Source of the DNA: Pectinophora gossypiella
Taxonomy: Eukaryota; Arthropoda; Insecta; Lepidoptera; Gelechiidae
Assembly (NCBI RefSeq): GCF_024362695.1
Contig: NC_065419.1
Coordinates: forward strand, 4,216,678-4,280,677
Direction of reading: 5' to 3'
DNA: 64,000 bases
Shown one piece after another: positions 9,676-19,391 of this stretch (within the stretch, counting starts at the first letter, position 1; each line of letters opens with the position of its first letter). Position numbers and translations under genes: made by a program. The notes under the pieces are model-generated. The model had not been told where the DNA came from, searched no databases, and worked only from the letters and a program-made list of their open reading frames with translations.

Positions 9676-10056
9676 AAACGGCCTCCGTGGTCCACCACGG
9701 AGGCCGTACCACTGCACCACTACTGCACCACCACGCAACCACTGGAGTGGTTGAGCGTTGTGCTCACGATCTGGAGGTCCCGGGTTCGAATCCCGGTGGG
9801 GAGATATCACAAAAATCACTTTGTGATCCCTAGTTTGGTTAGGATATAACAGGCTGATCACCTGATTGTCCGAAAATAAGATGGTCCGTGCTTCGGAAGG
9901 CACGTTAAGCTGTTGGTCCCGGTTACTATTTACTGATTCAAGTGAGTATACGTTACATGAGCAATGTCAGGGGCCTTTGGCGGCTCAATAATAACCCTGA
10001 CACCAGGGTTGATGAGGTTGGTCATCACCCTCACAACCCACACGATAGAAGAAGAA
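9676..10056 (+). mobile_element. SINE-A with inverted 52-bp insert in its head
   Basis: The head starts normally (ACGGCCTCCGTGGTCC, 9678-9693) and resumes normally at AGTGGTTGAGCG (9746). Between them 52 bp (9694-9745) read mostly as reverse complement of head sequence. ACCACGGAGGCCGT at 9694-9707 mirrors 9678-9691, and CAACCACT at 9736-9743 mirrors 9746-9753. The B box GGTTCGAATCC, middle and tail (CACACGATAGAAGAAGAAG) are intact. The insert splits the internal promoter. Confidence 0.9.
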
Positions 10057-10237
10057 GCTTATATTGTAAATTGAAAAAATAATTAAATAAATAGGAATAA
10101 TGTCTGTTTCAGTTGATTAAATTTGTAACGTCATTCTCGCGAAGTTAATGTTCTTTTTCGATTACATATATCCGGACACAGTGGGATCGAATAGGCTAGT
10201 TAAGATAAGACATATATCCGAGTTTTTGATAGTAAGT

Positions 10238-10412
10238 TATTATTATTATTCTCCCTCGATGTCCCACTGCAGGGCAAAGGCCTCTCTTCCCTTCTTCCAC
10301 TCCTCCCTGTCCCCAGCTTGTTCGTGCCACCGTTTCGAGAAGCGGTCTAACTCGTCGCGCCATCTTTTCCGTGGCCTTCATCGACGTCTGACAGCATTTG
10401 CAGGAACCCACA
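10238..10412 (-). pseudogene. LINE C-terminal fragment (RTE-c like)
   Basis: The minus strand encodes a non-LTR tail: basic GRPRKRWRDELDRF-like region, then KRWHEQAGDREEWKKG and REAFALQWDIEGE, ending in a TTATTATTATT simple tail on the plus strand. Residues resemble the RTE-like tails at 53244-53345. The N-terminal reverse transcriptase and endonuclease are absent. Frame interruptions are likely in the basic region. Confidence 0.7.
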
Positions 10413-10490
10413 CTGTAGCTTTTTTTATGTATTAAAAACTATTTCTTTCCAGTGACTTCCTGACAATACTCTCAAACCTATATCTTACCC

Positions 10491-11118
10491 AAGGGATTCT
10501 CTTAAAATGCATAAATGGTTTTGTCATAATTTTAATTATCATAATCCTTTTCGCATAACGTTTTTAAGCATAATAGTACTTTCCCATAATAACATCTAAG
10601 AATACTGGTTTGTTAGGTATAACTTATTTTTGGACTAATATTTGTTGGTATAAATTTGATTCGCATATAAATAGGTATCCATAATTCTTTTTTAGAATAA
10701 TAGTGTTTTGTCATAATTTTTACAAGGCACAACAGTAGTAGGTTAGGGTGCGGCGGGGCATGTTTATCTTTCACACGAAAAGTATACTGAATGATCACCA
10801 ACAGCATGAAATAGAGTCAAAAAATATAAAAAGCCACAATCATGAACCAAATGCAGCCAAGGAAAAAGTAAGTTTCGGAAATGTCTAAAGTTGTGCCAAA
10901 ACTTTTCTTATTCGGAGTATAGTTTTTATGCTTATAATACTTATGCTTATATGTCATTATTGTCATTAATTATTATGCTTATGGTAGTTATGAGTTTCAA
11001 AATTATGCTTAAAAAGTTATGACAAATTGATACTATGCGTAACTAATAATAGGACAAGTAACATTATGCCATGGTAAATTATTACATTAAAAAATATGCG
11101 TAAAAATAGAGAACCCTT
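10491..11118. mobile_element. 628-bp inverted-repeat element, CATAAT-rich
   Basis: Ends AAGGGATTCTCT (10491-10502) and AGAGAACCCTT (11108-11118) are imperfect inverted repeats, each flanked by ACCC (10487-10490 and 11119-11122). The left half repeats CATAAT or GCATAAT at least six times. The right half repeats the reverse words ATTATG, TTATGC and TATGCGT. The centre is GTGCGGCGGGGCATG (10748-10762). No transposase. A nonautonomous DNA element is the best reading; the superfamily is undetermined. Confidence 0.6.
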
Positions 11119-11122
11119 ACCC

Positions 11123-11462
11123 AATTACTACACTTGCAAAACTTTCACAAACCCAAATGAATTTATAACTACCGTTGAAATCTTTCGATCTTACGCGTGA
11201 AACATGCAATTTCCCAACGAATGCCGATCGCTTATCGCCAGTTAAACTTCTAATTAGTAATACTGGATAGCAATTTGCTTGTATTGTTAGCAGACATACG
11301 GAGAAACATACCAAATGTCAACTAGATAGGGCAACACTTCGGACTAATTAGCTGGAGACAATAGTGTATTGGGGAATGTTCGGCTAATGAGCCCTGAGCT
11401 ATGTGTAGTAGGAACGAATACTCCAACTTTACTTATGTATTATTGTAACGAGTGAATGGTAT
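11123..11462. other. unassigned stretch
   Basis: A 65-codon minus-strand frame (11117-11314) has no known motif. No repeat family recognised. Confidence 0.35.
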
Positions 11463-11535
11463 TATTTATTTATTTATGAAGGTACATACAACATTACAGT
11501 GTAACCCAATGCGCTATATGACGAGAAAAACAATA
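11463..11535 (-). mobile_element. LINE 3'-end scrap
   Basis: TATTTATTTATTTATGAAGG on the plus strand is the reverse of an ATAAATAAATA simple tail after coding-like sequence. This arrangement recurs at 36048, 47672 and 60246. Family not identified. A-rich low-complexity DNA follows to 11720. Confidence 0.4.
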
Positions 11536-11819
11536 TAAAAAAACTAATACAACAAAAATAAACAATGAAAAAGGAAACAAAAAGAAAAATAATATGAAAA
11601 AAAAAAACAAAATTAAAAGGTAAACTACCACACAAATTTTTTTTAATAATAATGGAAAAAACAAAACAGTAAATCATTAATAAATCTTCTCGCAAAAAGC
11701 CAAACACTCTCTCCATACAATCCATCACCTAAAAAAAATTAAAGTCTATGTAAAATACCATGTCAAAATACCATGTTTTAAGCAAATAAAATTAAATGAT
11801 TATGATTATGTAGAATGTT

Positions 11820-11895
11820 TTAGCACATCCATCTTAAGATGAACTAAGTACCCACACCTCACCGAGCTTTCTGTTAGACCAACGTGACAGATTTT
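11820..11895 (-). mobile_element. SINE-C fragment
   Basis: ACATCCATCTTAAGATGAAC, TAAGTACCCACACCTCACCG and GTTAGACCAACGTGACAG match the middle of SINE-C. Both ends are missing. Confidence 0.7.
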
Positions 11896-12045
11896 TATTC
11901 TCTCTCTCAGTCTCTCTCCCTTGCATTATTCCCACATAGTAGTGGGATCTGCTTTCCGAGAAAACACAAACAAAAATCACAGAAGAAATCATTCATATTT
12001 CATTTATTTTGTTCACAGTTTCTTTACTAAAAATATCATATCACA

Positions 12046-12262
12046 GAATAAACCGCCTCCATAGACTAGTGGTTATTGCATTGGGCTCACTATTTGAAAG
12101 TCCGGATTCGTTTCCCAACAGGAACACTGTAGAAAATCACTTTATGACGCTATCCTTTGTTTGCCTAGGAGAGTGCGAATGGAATCACCTGGTTGTCCGA
12201 AATTAAGATGACCCCGTGCTTCGGTAAGCACGTTAAGCGGTTGACCAAGCAGGTTGGGTCAC
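12046..12262 (+). mobile_element. SINE-A/B-type 5' half
   Basis: Degenerate tRNA-like head (GACTAGTGGTTATTGCATTG; B box as GGATTCGTTTCCC), then CTATCCTTTGTTTGCC. That word is diagnostic of SINE-B (compare CTGTCCTTTGTTTGG at 20124). The tail is lost and replaced by other sequence. Confidence 0.7.
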
Positions 12263-12430
12263 TTACCTCCGAAAATGCATACAAAATACAAATACAAAAT
12301 ACTTTATTTGTAGAAAACCAATACACTATTATAGGTGATTGGAGCGTCCTTTTAAGTGTAGCGCTTGTATCAGGAGACTCCACTTTTTCCGAGAAAACAC
12401 ATTCTACTACAAATAAGTAAAACAAACAAC

Positions 12431-12747
12431 GTTTTTTTTTTTTGACGTGACTTATTGTAGTATTGCCGCAGATGGCATTAACTACTTGGCCGGACAAATA
12501 GGGAACGCTGAAGGCTCTCACCCGCTACAACGTTTAAGACAACAGGCCTGAGGGTGCCCAGTTGGGCGCGAACCTCGGCTCAGGGCGTCGTCTGAGAGGA
12601 AAAATATTTGAAAGAATTAATCGACCCTAGTGGGTCGATAGCGATAAGCGCTGAATGAGGGAAATCGTCGACCACGCCAGCGGGGTCGGTATCGGGGTCC
12701 TGAAGTGTTTGGTGTCGCGAGCTGATTGGCTGCCTCTATGGCTAGAG
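12431..12747 (-). mobile_element. retroposon F copy (3), long
   Basis: About 317 bp, poly(T) end at 12431-12442 then GACGTGACTTATTGTAG. It continues through CGACCCTAGTGGGTCGA and GGGGTCGGTATCGGGGTCC to GGCTGCCTCTATGGCTAG. Flanks AAACAAACAAC (12420-12430) and AAATAAACAAC (12748-12758) form an 11-bp target duplication with one mismatch. Confidence 0.85.
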
Positions 12748-12821
12748 AAATAAACAACCAAAAGTAACTTACATACTATAGGTAACAAATACGTGAAAAA
12801 AATATTATGAATAAATTAATT

Positions 12822-12885
12822 ATGCATTTCTCGGGTATGTGGGTTTCCTCACGTTGTTTTCTTTCACCGCTACACAACATACTTA
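12822..12885 (-). mobile_element. SINE-D fragment
   Basis: TGCATTTCTCGGGTATGTGG, GTTTCCTCACGTTGTTTTC and TTTCACCGC are the inner part of SINE-D, reversed. Confidence 0.65.
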
Positions 12886-13122
12886 CCACGACATAACAAA
12901 AGTCCACTATTATCTCCGTATAAAGCTTTCAACACGATACATCTCTCCATCTACATCTGATATATCTACATCTGTCGGAACCGTCTGTCGCATCAATAAA
13001 ATGGCCATGAATATTGCCTTGGAAAATAATAAATAATACAGATCAGATAACCTGTGTCGCGATGATAACGTACCATTGTGCTAATGCCGGTAATTCTGGA
13101 CCATAGACCGTACCATAGTCTG

Positions 13123-13428
13123 TACCATAGAGTTCTTAAATAGAAATGCTACGGGATCATCGGCAGAACCGAAATATGCACAAAACGAAATGTTTTGCCG
13201 AGGCAACGATCGTGTTTTAAAACATTCCACGTCGTTCATTGCTTCTTTGGTATCATAACCTACAACTAGCGCTTTTGTAACTACGCTACACTGCAGGTAA
13301 ATCTATGTAGCGGTCCAAAAATGTCTTGGTGCGGCCGCTTCACACGCGGACGTGAGTCAACAGTCGACATGCGGACTTGTGTAATTTAGTGCTGAAGGCA
13401 TATCTCCCTTGTTTCTATGATCTGTGGT
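13123..13428 (-). mobile_element. MITE-P copy 1
   Basis: About 305 bp homologous to 25136-25460: shared GAAATATGCACAAAACGAAA, TAAATCTATGTAGCGGTCC, GTGCGGCCGCTTCACAC and GGCATATCTCCCTTGTTTC. The right edge reads CTATGATCTGTGGT and the left edge ACCATAGAGTTCTTA. In copy 2 the ends look like CCACAGA inverted repeats. No coding capacity shown. Class inferred from compact size and ends. Confidence 0.55.
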
Positions 13429-13817
13429 TAGTACCATAGTCCGAAAGAACGCTTAGTCCGTATACCCAGCAATTGAGCTCCGTACGGAAAATAGAAATTG
13501 TTTCTAAGACCCATTGTTGGCGACCGCCCGCGTATGCCTACTTTCATTGACGTTTAGCTACTAAACGCTAAAGCCTCGTTTATAGAGAGCGTCAAGCGAC
13601 GCGATGTGCGGGAAATCCAAACATATGGCCACGTTCAAGGGTGTTTAGCAGCAAGTGCTTAGCGAGCTCGTGTCAGGGTTATTCAAATTCGAAATTCAAA
13701 TAATTTAATTCAAAAATATAATTCTATAGTTGTTAGCAATATGACTTATTCCATGTTAGTGTCATTATTAGGTTCGTGTTGATATGAGAAGGCTTATGTA
13801 AGTAATTACTCACACTA
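13429..13817. other. unassigned stretch
   Basis: At 13681-13712 ATTCAAATTCGAAATTCAAA resembles a reversed TTTGAA-type LINE tail; nothing else recognised. Confidence 0.35.
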
Positions 13818-13985
13818 ATTTAAGAGCCACGCTCTTGTCGGTGTAGCATTCTCCACGCTACTTTTTAGGGAAATATAGGGCAGTGGTTTCCTTCTTGCCT
13901 TCCGCCCTGCATTACTCTGTCCGACGCGAGTGGGATGGCGCCCAGAGTAGTCTATTTCAAAGCCGTACTAGGACTTCTGTCCTAC
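13818..13985 (-). mobile_element. SINE-L, near full length
   Basis: Plus strand reads TAATTTAAGAGCCACGCTCT, TGTCGGTGTAGCATTCTCC, AGGGCAGTGGTTTCCTTC, TTCCGCCCTGCATTACTCTG and CAAAGCCGTACTAGG. The first 50 bp (the 3' tail on the minus strand) match the 3' end of the LINE-2 copy at 29472-29712. Confidence 0.78.
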
Positions 13986-14896
13986 TAATAACAATAAGTC
14001 ATTACTATATTTCGTTATTTATGTAGCTTACGTTACCAATAAAGATTTGTATTTGTATTTAAATCTCTAACTTAAATATTTACCCAGTAACCGTACGCGA
14101 CCAATGCCTTTCAAGCAAGGGTATTACTTAAATACAAATAAATGTATAAATCATGTTCAAAAACGAAAACCCCACTACGAAAAAAATAGCACTCTAAAAA
14201 TATAAAACAAGAAAATTAATCTGAAATTGTCACTTACAAATCAAAAACTAATGCAGTAGGTACCTACCTGTTAGATATTTACAGTGATGTTCAAAAGACC
14301 AAGACAATCTATTTCAAGAGTTCGCTTATTACAGCATACATACATAGTGGTTAAACACATAACCCTATTTTATAACTTCCGTAGTCGGGTAAAACTAGCT
14401 ATTCTCCTATATTTCCAAATGCATATCTTCTATATCTGTTATATATTGCATTATTACGAAATTAACATTAATTGAAAATTCATATCACAATATTGCGTTT
14501 CAATAACCCTAAACTTCAAGTACAAAAGACATGTCCTAAGGCTATTTGTAATTACAAGCACGTAATTGTAATCATAGACTAAATGAATTCCATAAACAGA
14601 TAGGTAGGTCCACTTAAATAGTAGTTAGTTACCGAAATAGGCATACAAATGAACACACCCCTATTTGACAGGCTAACAGAGAAATGTCGATAGAATAAGG
14701 GCGTGTATTCATTGTATGAATGTAGGATATAGAAATAACACGGGATATTTTAAATGTCTTTACTCCTTATATTTTAACAAAATCCTCTAACCCGACCGAC
14801 ATTGCACCATCGACTCGCTTACTTTTAAAACAGCCTTACGTCCCATTCACTAACCATCCTCCTTTCATACCATAAACAATCAAATTCCCATTCATT
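13986..14896. other. long unassigned AT-rich stretch
   Basis: ACCAATAAAGATTTGTATTTGTATTT-like words near 14036-14060 (AATAAA plus simple tail) suggest one LINE 3' end. Otherwise no repeat, RNA gene or coding signal recognised. Confidence 0.35.
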
Positions 14897-15182
14897 GGCC
14901 CCGATTCCTGCAGACACCTCCTAATTTTACTTATAGTTCATGAATGAATAACCCGGGCGAATCAAAAGGTATCTCGCTGGTATGCAAACCATTTGACATG
15001 TGCTGTCTACTTAATTCTGTCGAATTATTGGTTGATGTAAATTAGACGGTTGTTTTAATTTGTGACGTGTATTCCATAAATTTTATGCTTGTCGATTACC
15101 CGTCCCTTTCTTTTTCAAGGGATAAGAAAATGACAGTATAACTTAAAATAATATTTGATGGTATTTACAGGAATTAACACCA
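14897..15182. mobile_element. MITE-Q copy 1
   Basis: Left end GGCCCCGATTCCTGCAGACA and right end TACAGGAATTAACACC are imperfect inverted repeats. The right side continues with CCCTTTCTTTTTCAAGGGAT and AAGAAAATGACAG, whose reverse complement occurs in the left arm of copy 2 at 38733. The interior holds ATAACCCGGGCGAATCAAAA. Part of the left arm is deleted. Confidence 0.6.
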
Positions 15183-15284
15183 TTATCCTTCCATAGTATT
15201 CTCACTTTCCTACATGAATATCGTCTCCACATAGTAACAACCACCTAAGCCTGTTTGAAAAGTCGCATCCTGATGGGAATTTCC

Positions 15285-15405
15285 TCCACGAAACCCTGAT
15301 TTCATCCTTTTGCGACAGAAAATTCCTCTTGATATGAACTCAGAGTCATGGTCTGAATCATCCCCCTCAGTATTCGTTACGATGTCACTAACACCCTGTA
15401 TATTA
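15285..15405 (+). mobile_element. MITE-G partial copy
   Basis: TTTTGCGACAGAAAATTCCT, GATATGAACTCAGAGTCATG and CAGTATTCGTTACGATGTCA then CTAACACCCTGTA: the right part of MITE-G (complete at 51075-51250). Confidence 0.65.
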
Positions 15406-15426
15406 GTTTATATTTTGTGTTATTGT

Positions 15427-15723
15427 GCAGCCAATCAGCTCGCGACACTTCACTTCAGGACCCCGATACGGACCCCGCCGGCGTGGTCGACGATTTTCCT
15501 CAATCAGCGCTTATCGTATTCGACCCACTAGGGTTGATTAATCTTTTCAAATATTTTTCCTCTCAGACGACGCCCTGAGCCGAATTTCGCGCCCAACTGG
15601 GCACCCTCAGGCCTGTTGTCTTAAACGTTGTACCGGGTGAGAGCCTTCAGCGCTCCCCATTTGTCCGGCCAAGTAGTTAATGCCATCCGCGGCAAATCTA
15701 CAATAAGTCACGTTAAAAAAAAA
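15427..15723 (+). mobile_element. retroposon F copy (4)
   Basis: Starts at GCAGCCAATCAGCTCGCG and ends GGCAAATCTACAATAAGTCA then CGTTAAAAAAAAA. Flanked by GTTATTGT on both sides (15419-15426 and 15724-15731). It is 5'-truncated relative to the 35.1 kb copy by about 100 bp. Confidence 0.88.
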
Positions 15724-15731
15724 GTTATTGT

Positions 15732-16062
15732 TTTGATAAAATGTTCTCGCTCTTTAGGGTCCACCATTTCTCCCACAACTGATAATGTGTTGCGTTTAAG
15801 GAATATTGTAAAACATATTTGTGGTTGAATGAACTTCTTTTTATTTTATTTATTTATTACATTCACAGCTAGTATCTTAGCCATTCTGCACCCAGCCTTA
15901 AAGTCTAGATCTAATCCACCTACTGGTAATATTTCATCCGTGTCCTGCGCATACCCGCAGCGCGCAGCCGTGATGTTTGTCGCGTACGGTATTATTGGCG
16001 AAGTGTATTTATTACGTGTGTTCCCGTAATTTACGGGTTCTGAAGCGTCAATATCGATAAAC
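15732..16062. other. unassigned stretch with an 86-codon minus frame
   Basis: A minus-strand frame (15846-16106) reads ITAARCGYAQDTDEILPVGG among others. I do not recognise a domain and it overlaps SINE-D at its start, so it is probably fortuitous or a TE remnant. CCCGTAATTTACGGG at 16023-16037 is a palindrome. Confidence 0.3.
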
Positions 16063-16075
16063 AAACAACATAAAA

Positions 16076-16709
16076 CATCATCATCTAGGATTATCCCGTT
16101 TTTCACATGGTCCGCTCACCTAACCTAAAGATTTGACAGGTCCGGTTTTTTGCAGAAGTGACTGCCTGTCTGATCTTCCAATCCGCGAAGGGAAACTAGT
16201 CCTACAGGTTTGGTCATATAGGTACCTCCGAAAATGCATTTCTCGGAAATGTGGGTTTCCTCATAATGTTTCAAAACGTAATAATCTTCTTCTTCTTATC
16301 GTGTGGGTCGTGAGGTAGAATACCAACCTCATCAACCCTGGTGTCAGGGTTATAATTGAGCCGCCAAAGGCCCCTGACATGGCTCATGTAACGATTACTC
16401 ACTTACATCAGTAAATAGTAACCGGGACCAACGGCTTAACGTGCCTACCGAAGCACGGATCATCTTACTTTCGGACAATCAGGTGATCAGCTTGTAATGT
16501 CCTAACCAAACTAGGGATCATAAAGTGATTTTTGTGATATGCCCCTACCGGGATTCGAACCCGGGGCCTCCGGATCGTGAGTCCAACGCTCAACCACTGG
16601 ACCACAGAGGCCGTTAACGTAATAATCATACAATACAATACAATACGACAATCATTGGTGTATGCTTCAAAGTGAGAGGCAAGTCTACCAACTGGGCTAC
16701 CACGGCTCA
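16076..16709 (-). mobile_element. SINE-D, full length, split by a SINE-A
   Basis: Tail side (16076-16286): CATCATCATC, GACAGGTCCGGTTTTTTGCA, ACCTCCGAAAATGCATTTC and GTGGGTTTCCTCATAATG. Head side (16628-16709): the reversed tRNA-like head GAGCCGTGGTAGCCCAGTTG with B box decayed. AAACAACATAAAA flanks the whole at 16063-16075 and 16710-16722. The SINE-A at 16287-16615 lies between the halves. SINE-D itself is about 293 bp. Confidence 0.9.
16287..16615 (-). mobile_element. SINE-A inserted in SINE-D
   Basis: Complete SINE-A: tail TTCTTCTTCTTATCGTGTGG, CATCAACCCTGGTGTCAGGG, middle, B box GGGATTCGAACCC (reversed) and head ending GGACCACAGAGGCCGTT. A perfect 12-bp duplication AACGTAATAATC sits at 16275-16286 and 16616-16627. 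Younger than its host SINE-D. Confidence 0.95.
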
Positions 16710-16722
16710 AAACAACATAAAA

Positions 16723-17371
16723 GATAAACAGCCTATCTTATAATATCCTGATGCATACTTTTTTCTTTTACTTGTTGGTTTCCAACTAGTCAAATCAGTT
16801 ATTTTTTATCGAACGTCAAAACACGAAATGAATATGGAATTTGTATGAAAGAACACACTGTGACGTCATAGAAAAGCATGATAAAATGTCCGACTTTTTA
16901 TTAAAATTCATAAATAAGTTATATAGAAAAAAAAATGTTTTTCGTCAGTTTTAGAGCTGTATTTCTTTAGTCCACCCATCATCCATCTTTAAATTAAGCT
17001 AAGCAAAAATCATACTTATGGTCCCTAACAATATTATTATTCCTTTAAAAAGCCACGACCTAAAAACAAATTCAAATTAATCCACAATTGTCTAGGAGAA
17101 TTGGCCATGTCATTTCATATTGCGAGTGATATAAATTATATTCTAACCTCACGAAACAAACTATTTGCCAAGTACACAAGAGATTTTATCAGGACTATAA
17201 ATTTGAATTGCATTGGCTAAGTAACGGGGCTTAAATAAAACTAATATTAATTTTAATCTCATTTACATTGCGTGGTATTGAGGTTTGACTCACTGGTGAC
17301 CATCATCTTCGTTATAAAATACGTGTAAGTAGGTACGTATTTTACACTATCCAATTAGATCATTTTATCCA
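16723..17371. other. unassigned AT-rich stretch
   Basis: Holds AACACACTGTGACGTCATAG (16852-16871) in what looks like an old dispersed repeat. A weakly similar TGACGTCACAGTACAG lies at 41185-41200. No coding signal. Confidence 0.35.
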
Positions 17372-17543
17372 TGGCCCAGTGTAGGTCCCGGATTCGAATC
17401 CCGGTGTGGACATATCACAAAAATCGCCTTGTAAGTCCTTGTTTAATTAGGACCATTTCTAAGACGTGTCCCCACCGGGAATCGATCTCAGGACTTCCGG
17501 ATCGTGGACCTAACGCTCAACCACTAGACCACGGAGGCCGTTG
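17372..17543. mobile_element. two SINE-A heads facing each other
   Basis: 17378-17455 is a plus-strand head end and middle (TCCCGGATTCGAATCCCGG, ATATCACAAAAATCGCCTTG). 17466-17543 is a minus-strand head (TCCCCACCGGGAATCGATCT to GACCACGGAGGCCGTT). The two B boxes point toward each other across about 80 bp. Either two insertions or a rearranged copy. Confidence 0.75.
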
Positions 17544-17692
17544 CCCATTTTATGAAAGACTAAAAAGAAAAGAAAATAATCATTGAATTACTAAACTTTA
17601 TGAGTTTATTATAAATATTTAAATATGCTCACAGTGTGTGTAAAAGGCTATACTGAGGTAGGTTCTTAAGATAAATCAATTAAGTTCCACAA

Positions 17693-17812
17693 CAACATAA
17701 CATAAGCTCACAACTATATCCCAATTGGGGTAGTCAGATGTACATCCGCCGTAAAATGAATTAAGAACCCACATCTCACCGAGCTTTTTGTTAGACGAAC
17801 GTGGCCTAAGTT
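17693..17812 (-). mobile_element. SINE-C 3' part
   Basis: AACATAACATAAGCTCACAA, CTATATCCCAATTGGGGTAG, then CACATCTCACCGAGCTTTTT. This copy keeps the 3' terminus (TTATGTTATG reversed). Confidence 0.78.
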
Positions 17813-18028
17813 CCCACAGATTAAAAAGAGCATTAAAAGTATCACTTATGAGGAGATAGATGGTCATTAATTTTGTCCTCTACCTCGAGACAATGGAGCG
17901 CATCCTAACTTACAGTAAGCTACTAACGGTTTTATATACAGCGGGATTAGAAATACTCAATAAGAATTAAAAAAATCGGAGACTTAAGTTGTTATCATAT
18001 TTTAAATATAGTCAATACCACGAAACAA

Positions 18029-18677
18029 CCGCATGCAGTCGAGTCAGAAACCGCGCCCAATCGAGTCAGAAACCGCGCTCATTCGAGTCAGCAACCGCTC
18101 CCAGTCGAGTCAGAACCGCTCCCACTCGAGTCAGCAACCGCGCCCAGTCGAGTGAGCAACCGCACCGTGTGCAGCAACCGGTCGTGTCAGTAATCGCTCC
18201 CAGTCGAGTTAGCAACCGCTCCCAATCGAATCAGAAACCGCGCCCAGTCCAGTCAGCAACCGCGCCCAGTCGAGTCAGCAACCGCGCTCATTCGAGTCAG
18301 CAACCGCTCCCAGTCGAGTCAGAACCGCTTCCACTCAAGTCAGCAACCGCGCCCAGTCGAGTGAGCAACCGCACCGTGTGCAGCAAATGGTCGTGTCAGT
18401 AATCCCTCCCAGTCGGGTCAGCAACCGCTCCCAATCGAATCAGAAACCGCGCCCAGTCGAGTCAGCAACCGTGCCGTCTGCAGCAAACGCACCGTGTGCA
18501 GCAACCGGTCGTGTCAGTAACCGCGCCCAGTCAAGTCAGCAACTGCGCCCAGTTGAGTTAGCAACCACTCCCAGTCGAGTCAGCAACTGCGGCCAGTCGA
18601 GTCAGCAACCACGCCCAGTCGAGTCAGCAACCGCATCCAGTCGAGTCTTATAATTTTACAGTCGAGTCTTTTAATTA
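18029..18677 (+). repeat. 22-bp minisatellite, about 29 units
   Basis: Unit close to CAGTCGAGTCAGCAACCGCG plus CC. The array has a higher-order layer: a block containing CGCACCGTGTGCAGCAA recurs at about 18162 and 18371 (209 bp) and again near 18489. Because 22 is not a multiple of 3, successive units are read in rotating frames, so long Arg/Ser/Gln/Pro-rich frames are open (17989-18402 and 18378-18653) with a 22-residue peptide period such as APSRVSNRAQSSQQPRPVES. No evidence that it is translated. It ends with two decayed GTCGAGTCTT units. Confidence 0.92.
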
Positions 18678-18984
18678 GTCATATAATTTTAAGAGAATTA
18701 TAATTTTAAACCTAGTTTAGTTTATATATAATCTTTGTTTTGTACCTAATAAAGCAGTTAAAGTAATCATCCTGTAGCTACTCTGAATCCGATATGATCT
18801 AAAGCCGTGTCACTCGTCAGCTACTTTACAATAATTGATGTCAGCTAGTGTCGTGAACCACAGCTTCTATGCGTTTTGTTCTTGTTGTAACTGGTTACCA
18901 ATAACGTTATATACATATAAGCTCCTGTTTTGATTGCAGCAGTAACGTTAGTTTTTGTTATAACGGTTATGATTATCAAATATC

Positions 18985-19109
18985 CGCATTATGCAGCGTA
19001 GCACGTGGATGCATTTTATGTGTCTTAGACTGTGCGTGTTTTCTATACAAACGGAGATACTTACAAGCAACGGAAGAACACGCATCCACGCGCTACGCTG
19101 CATCATGCG
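18985..19109. mobile_element. short foldback element
   Basis: Arms 18985-19012 (CGCATTATGCAGCGTAGCAC then GTGGATGC) and 19082-19109 are inverted repeats at 26 of 28 positions. Inside, GCGTGTTTTCT (19034-19044) is mirrored by GGAAGAACACGC just before the right arm, so the inversion has an inner layer. Total 125 bp, no open frame. Interpreted as a tiny MITE or a snap-back duplication. Confidence 0.65.
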
Positions 19110-19391
19110 GGGCAGTGTGAGAATCGCCTAATGCACACAAAAAAAAACAAACAAACAAACATCTGGCAACAGTACAAACAGGCGGCCTTATTGCTCTGAA
19201 TCAATTTCTTTCAGGCAACGAATACCAGTTGTGAGTGTTTGTTGTGATAGTTTTTACGGGAATGTCGGAGAAAGGAAGCGCGCGCGAACATTTTGTTTCG
19301 CTTACGCGCATAGACAGGGCAGTACGTATAATTCGAACCGGGGACTCTACGATGACTTTAAGTCACGCGTACTCCAAAGATCGGAGACCTA

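Noticed and set aside
10491..11118. Helitron
   Set aside because: Clear inverted ends and flanking ACCC do not fit Helitron termini (5' TC, 3' hairpin plus CTRR, no duplication).
12165..12521. 118-codon minus-strand frame
   Set aside because: It runs through a SINE and into the poly(T) end of retroposon F, so it is a by-product of repeats.
16628..16709. Functional tRNA gene
   Set aside because: The A box looks good but the B box is decayed and there is no clean acceptor stem. It is the head of SINE-D with its own target duplication.
18029..18677. CRISPR-like array
   Set aside because: Units are contiguous 22-mers without unique spacers, in a eukaryotic context.
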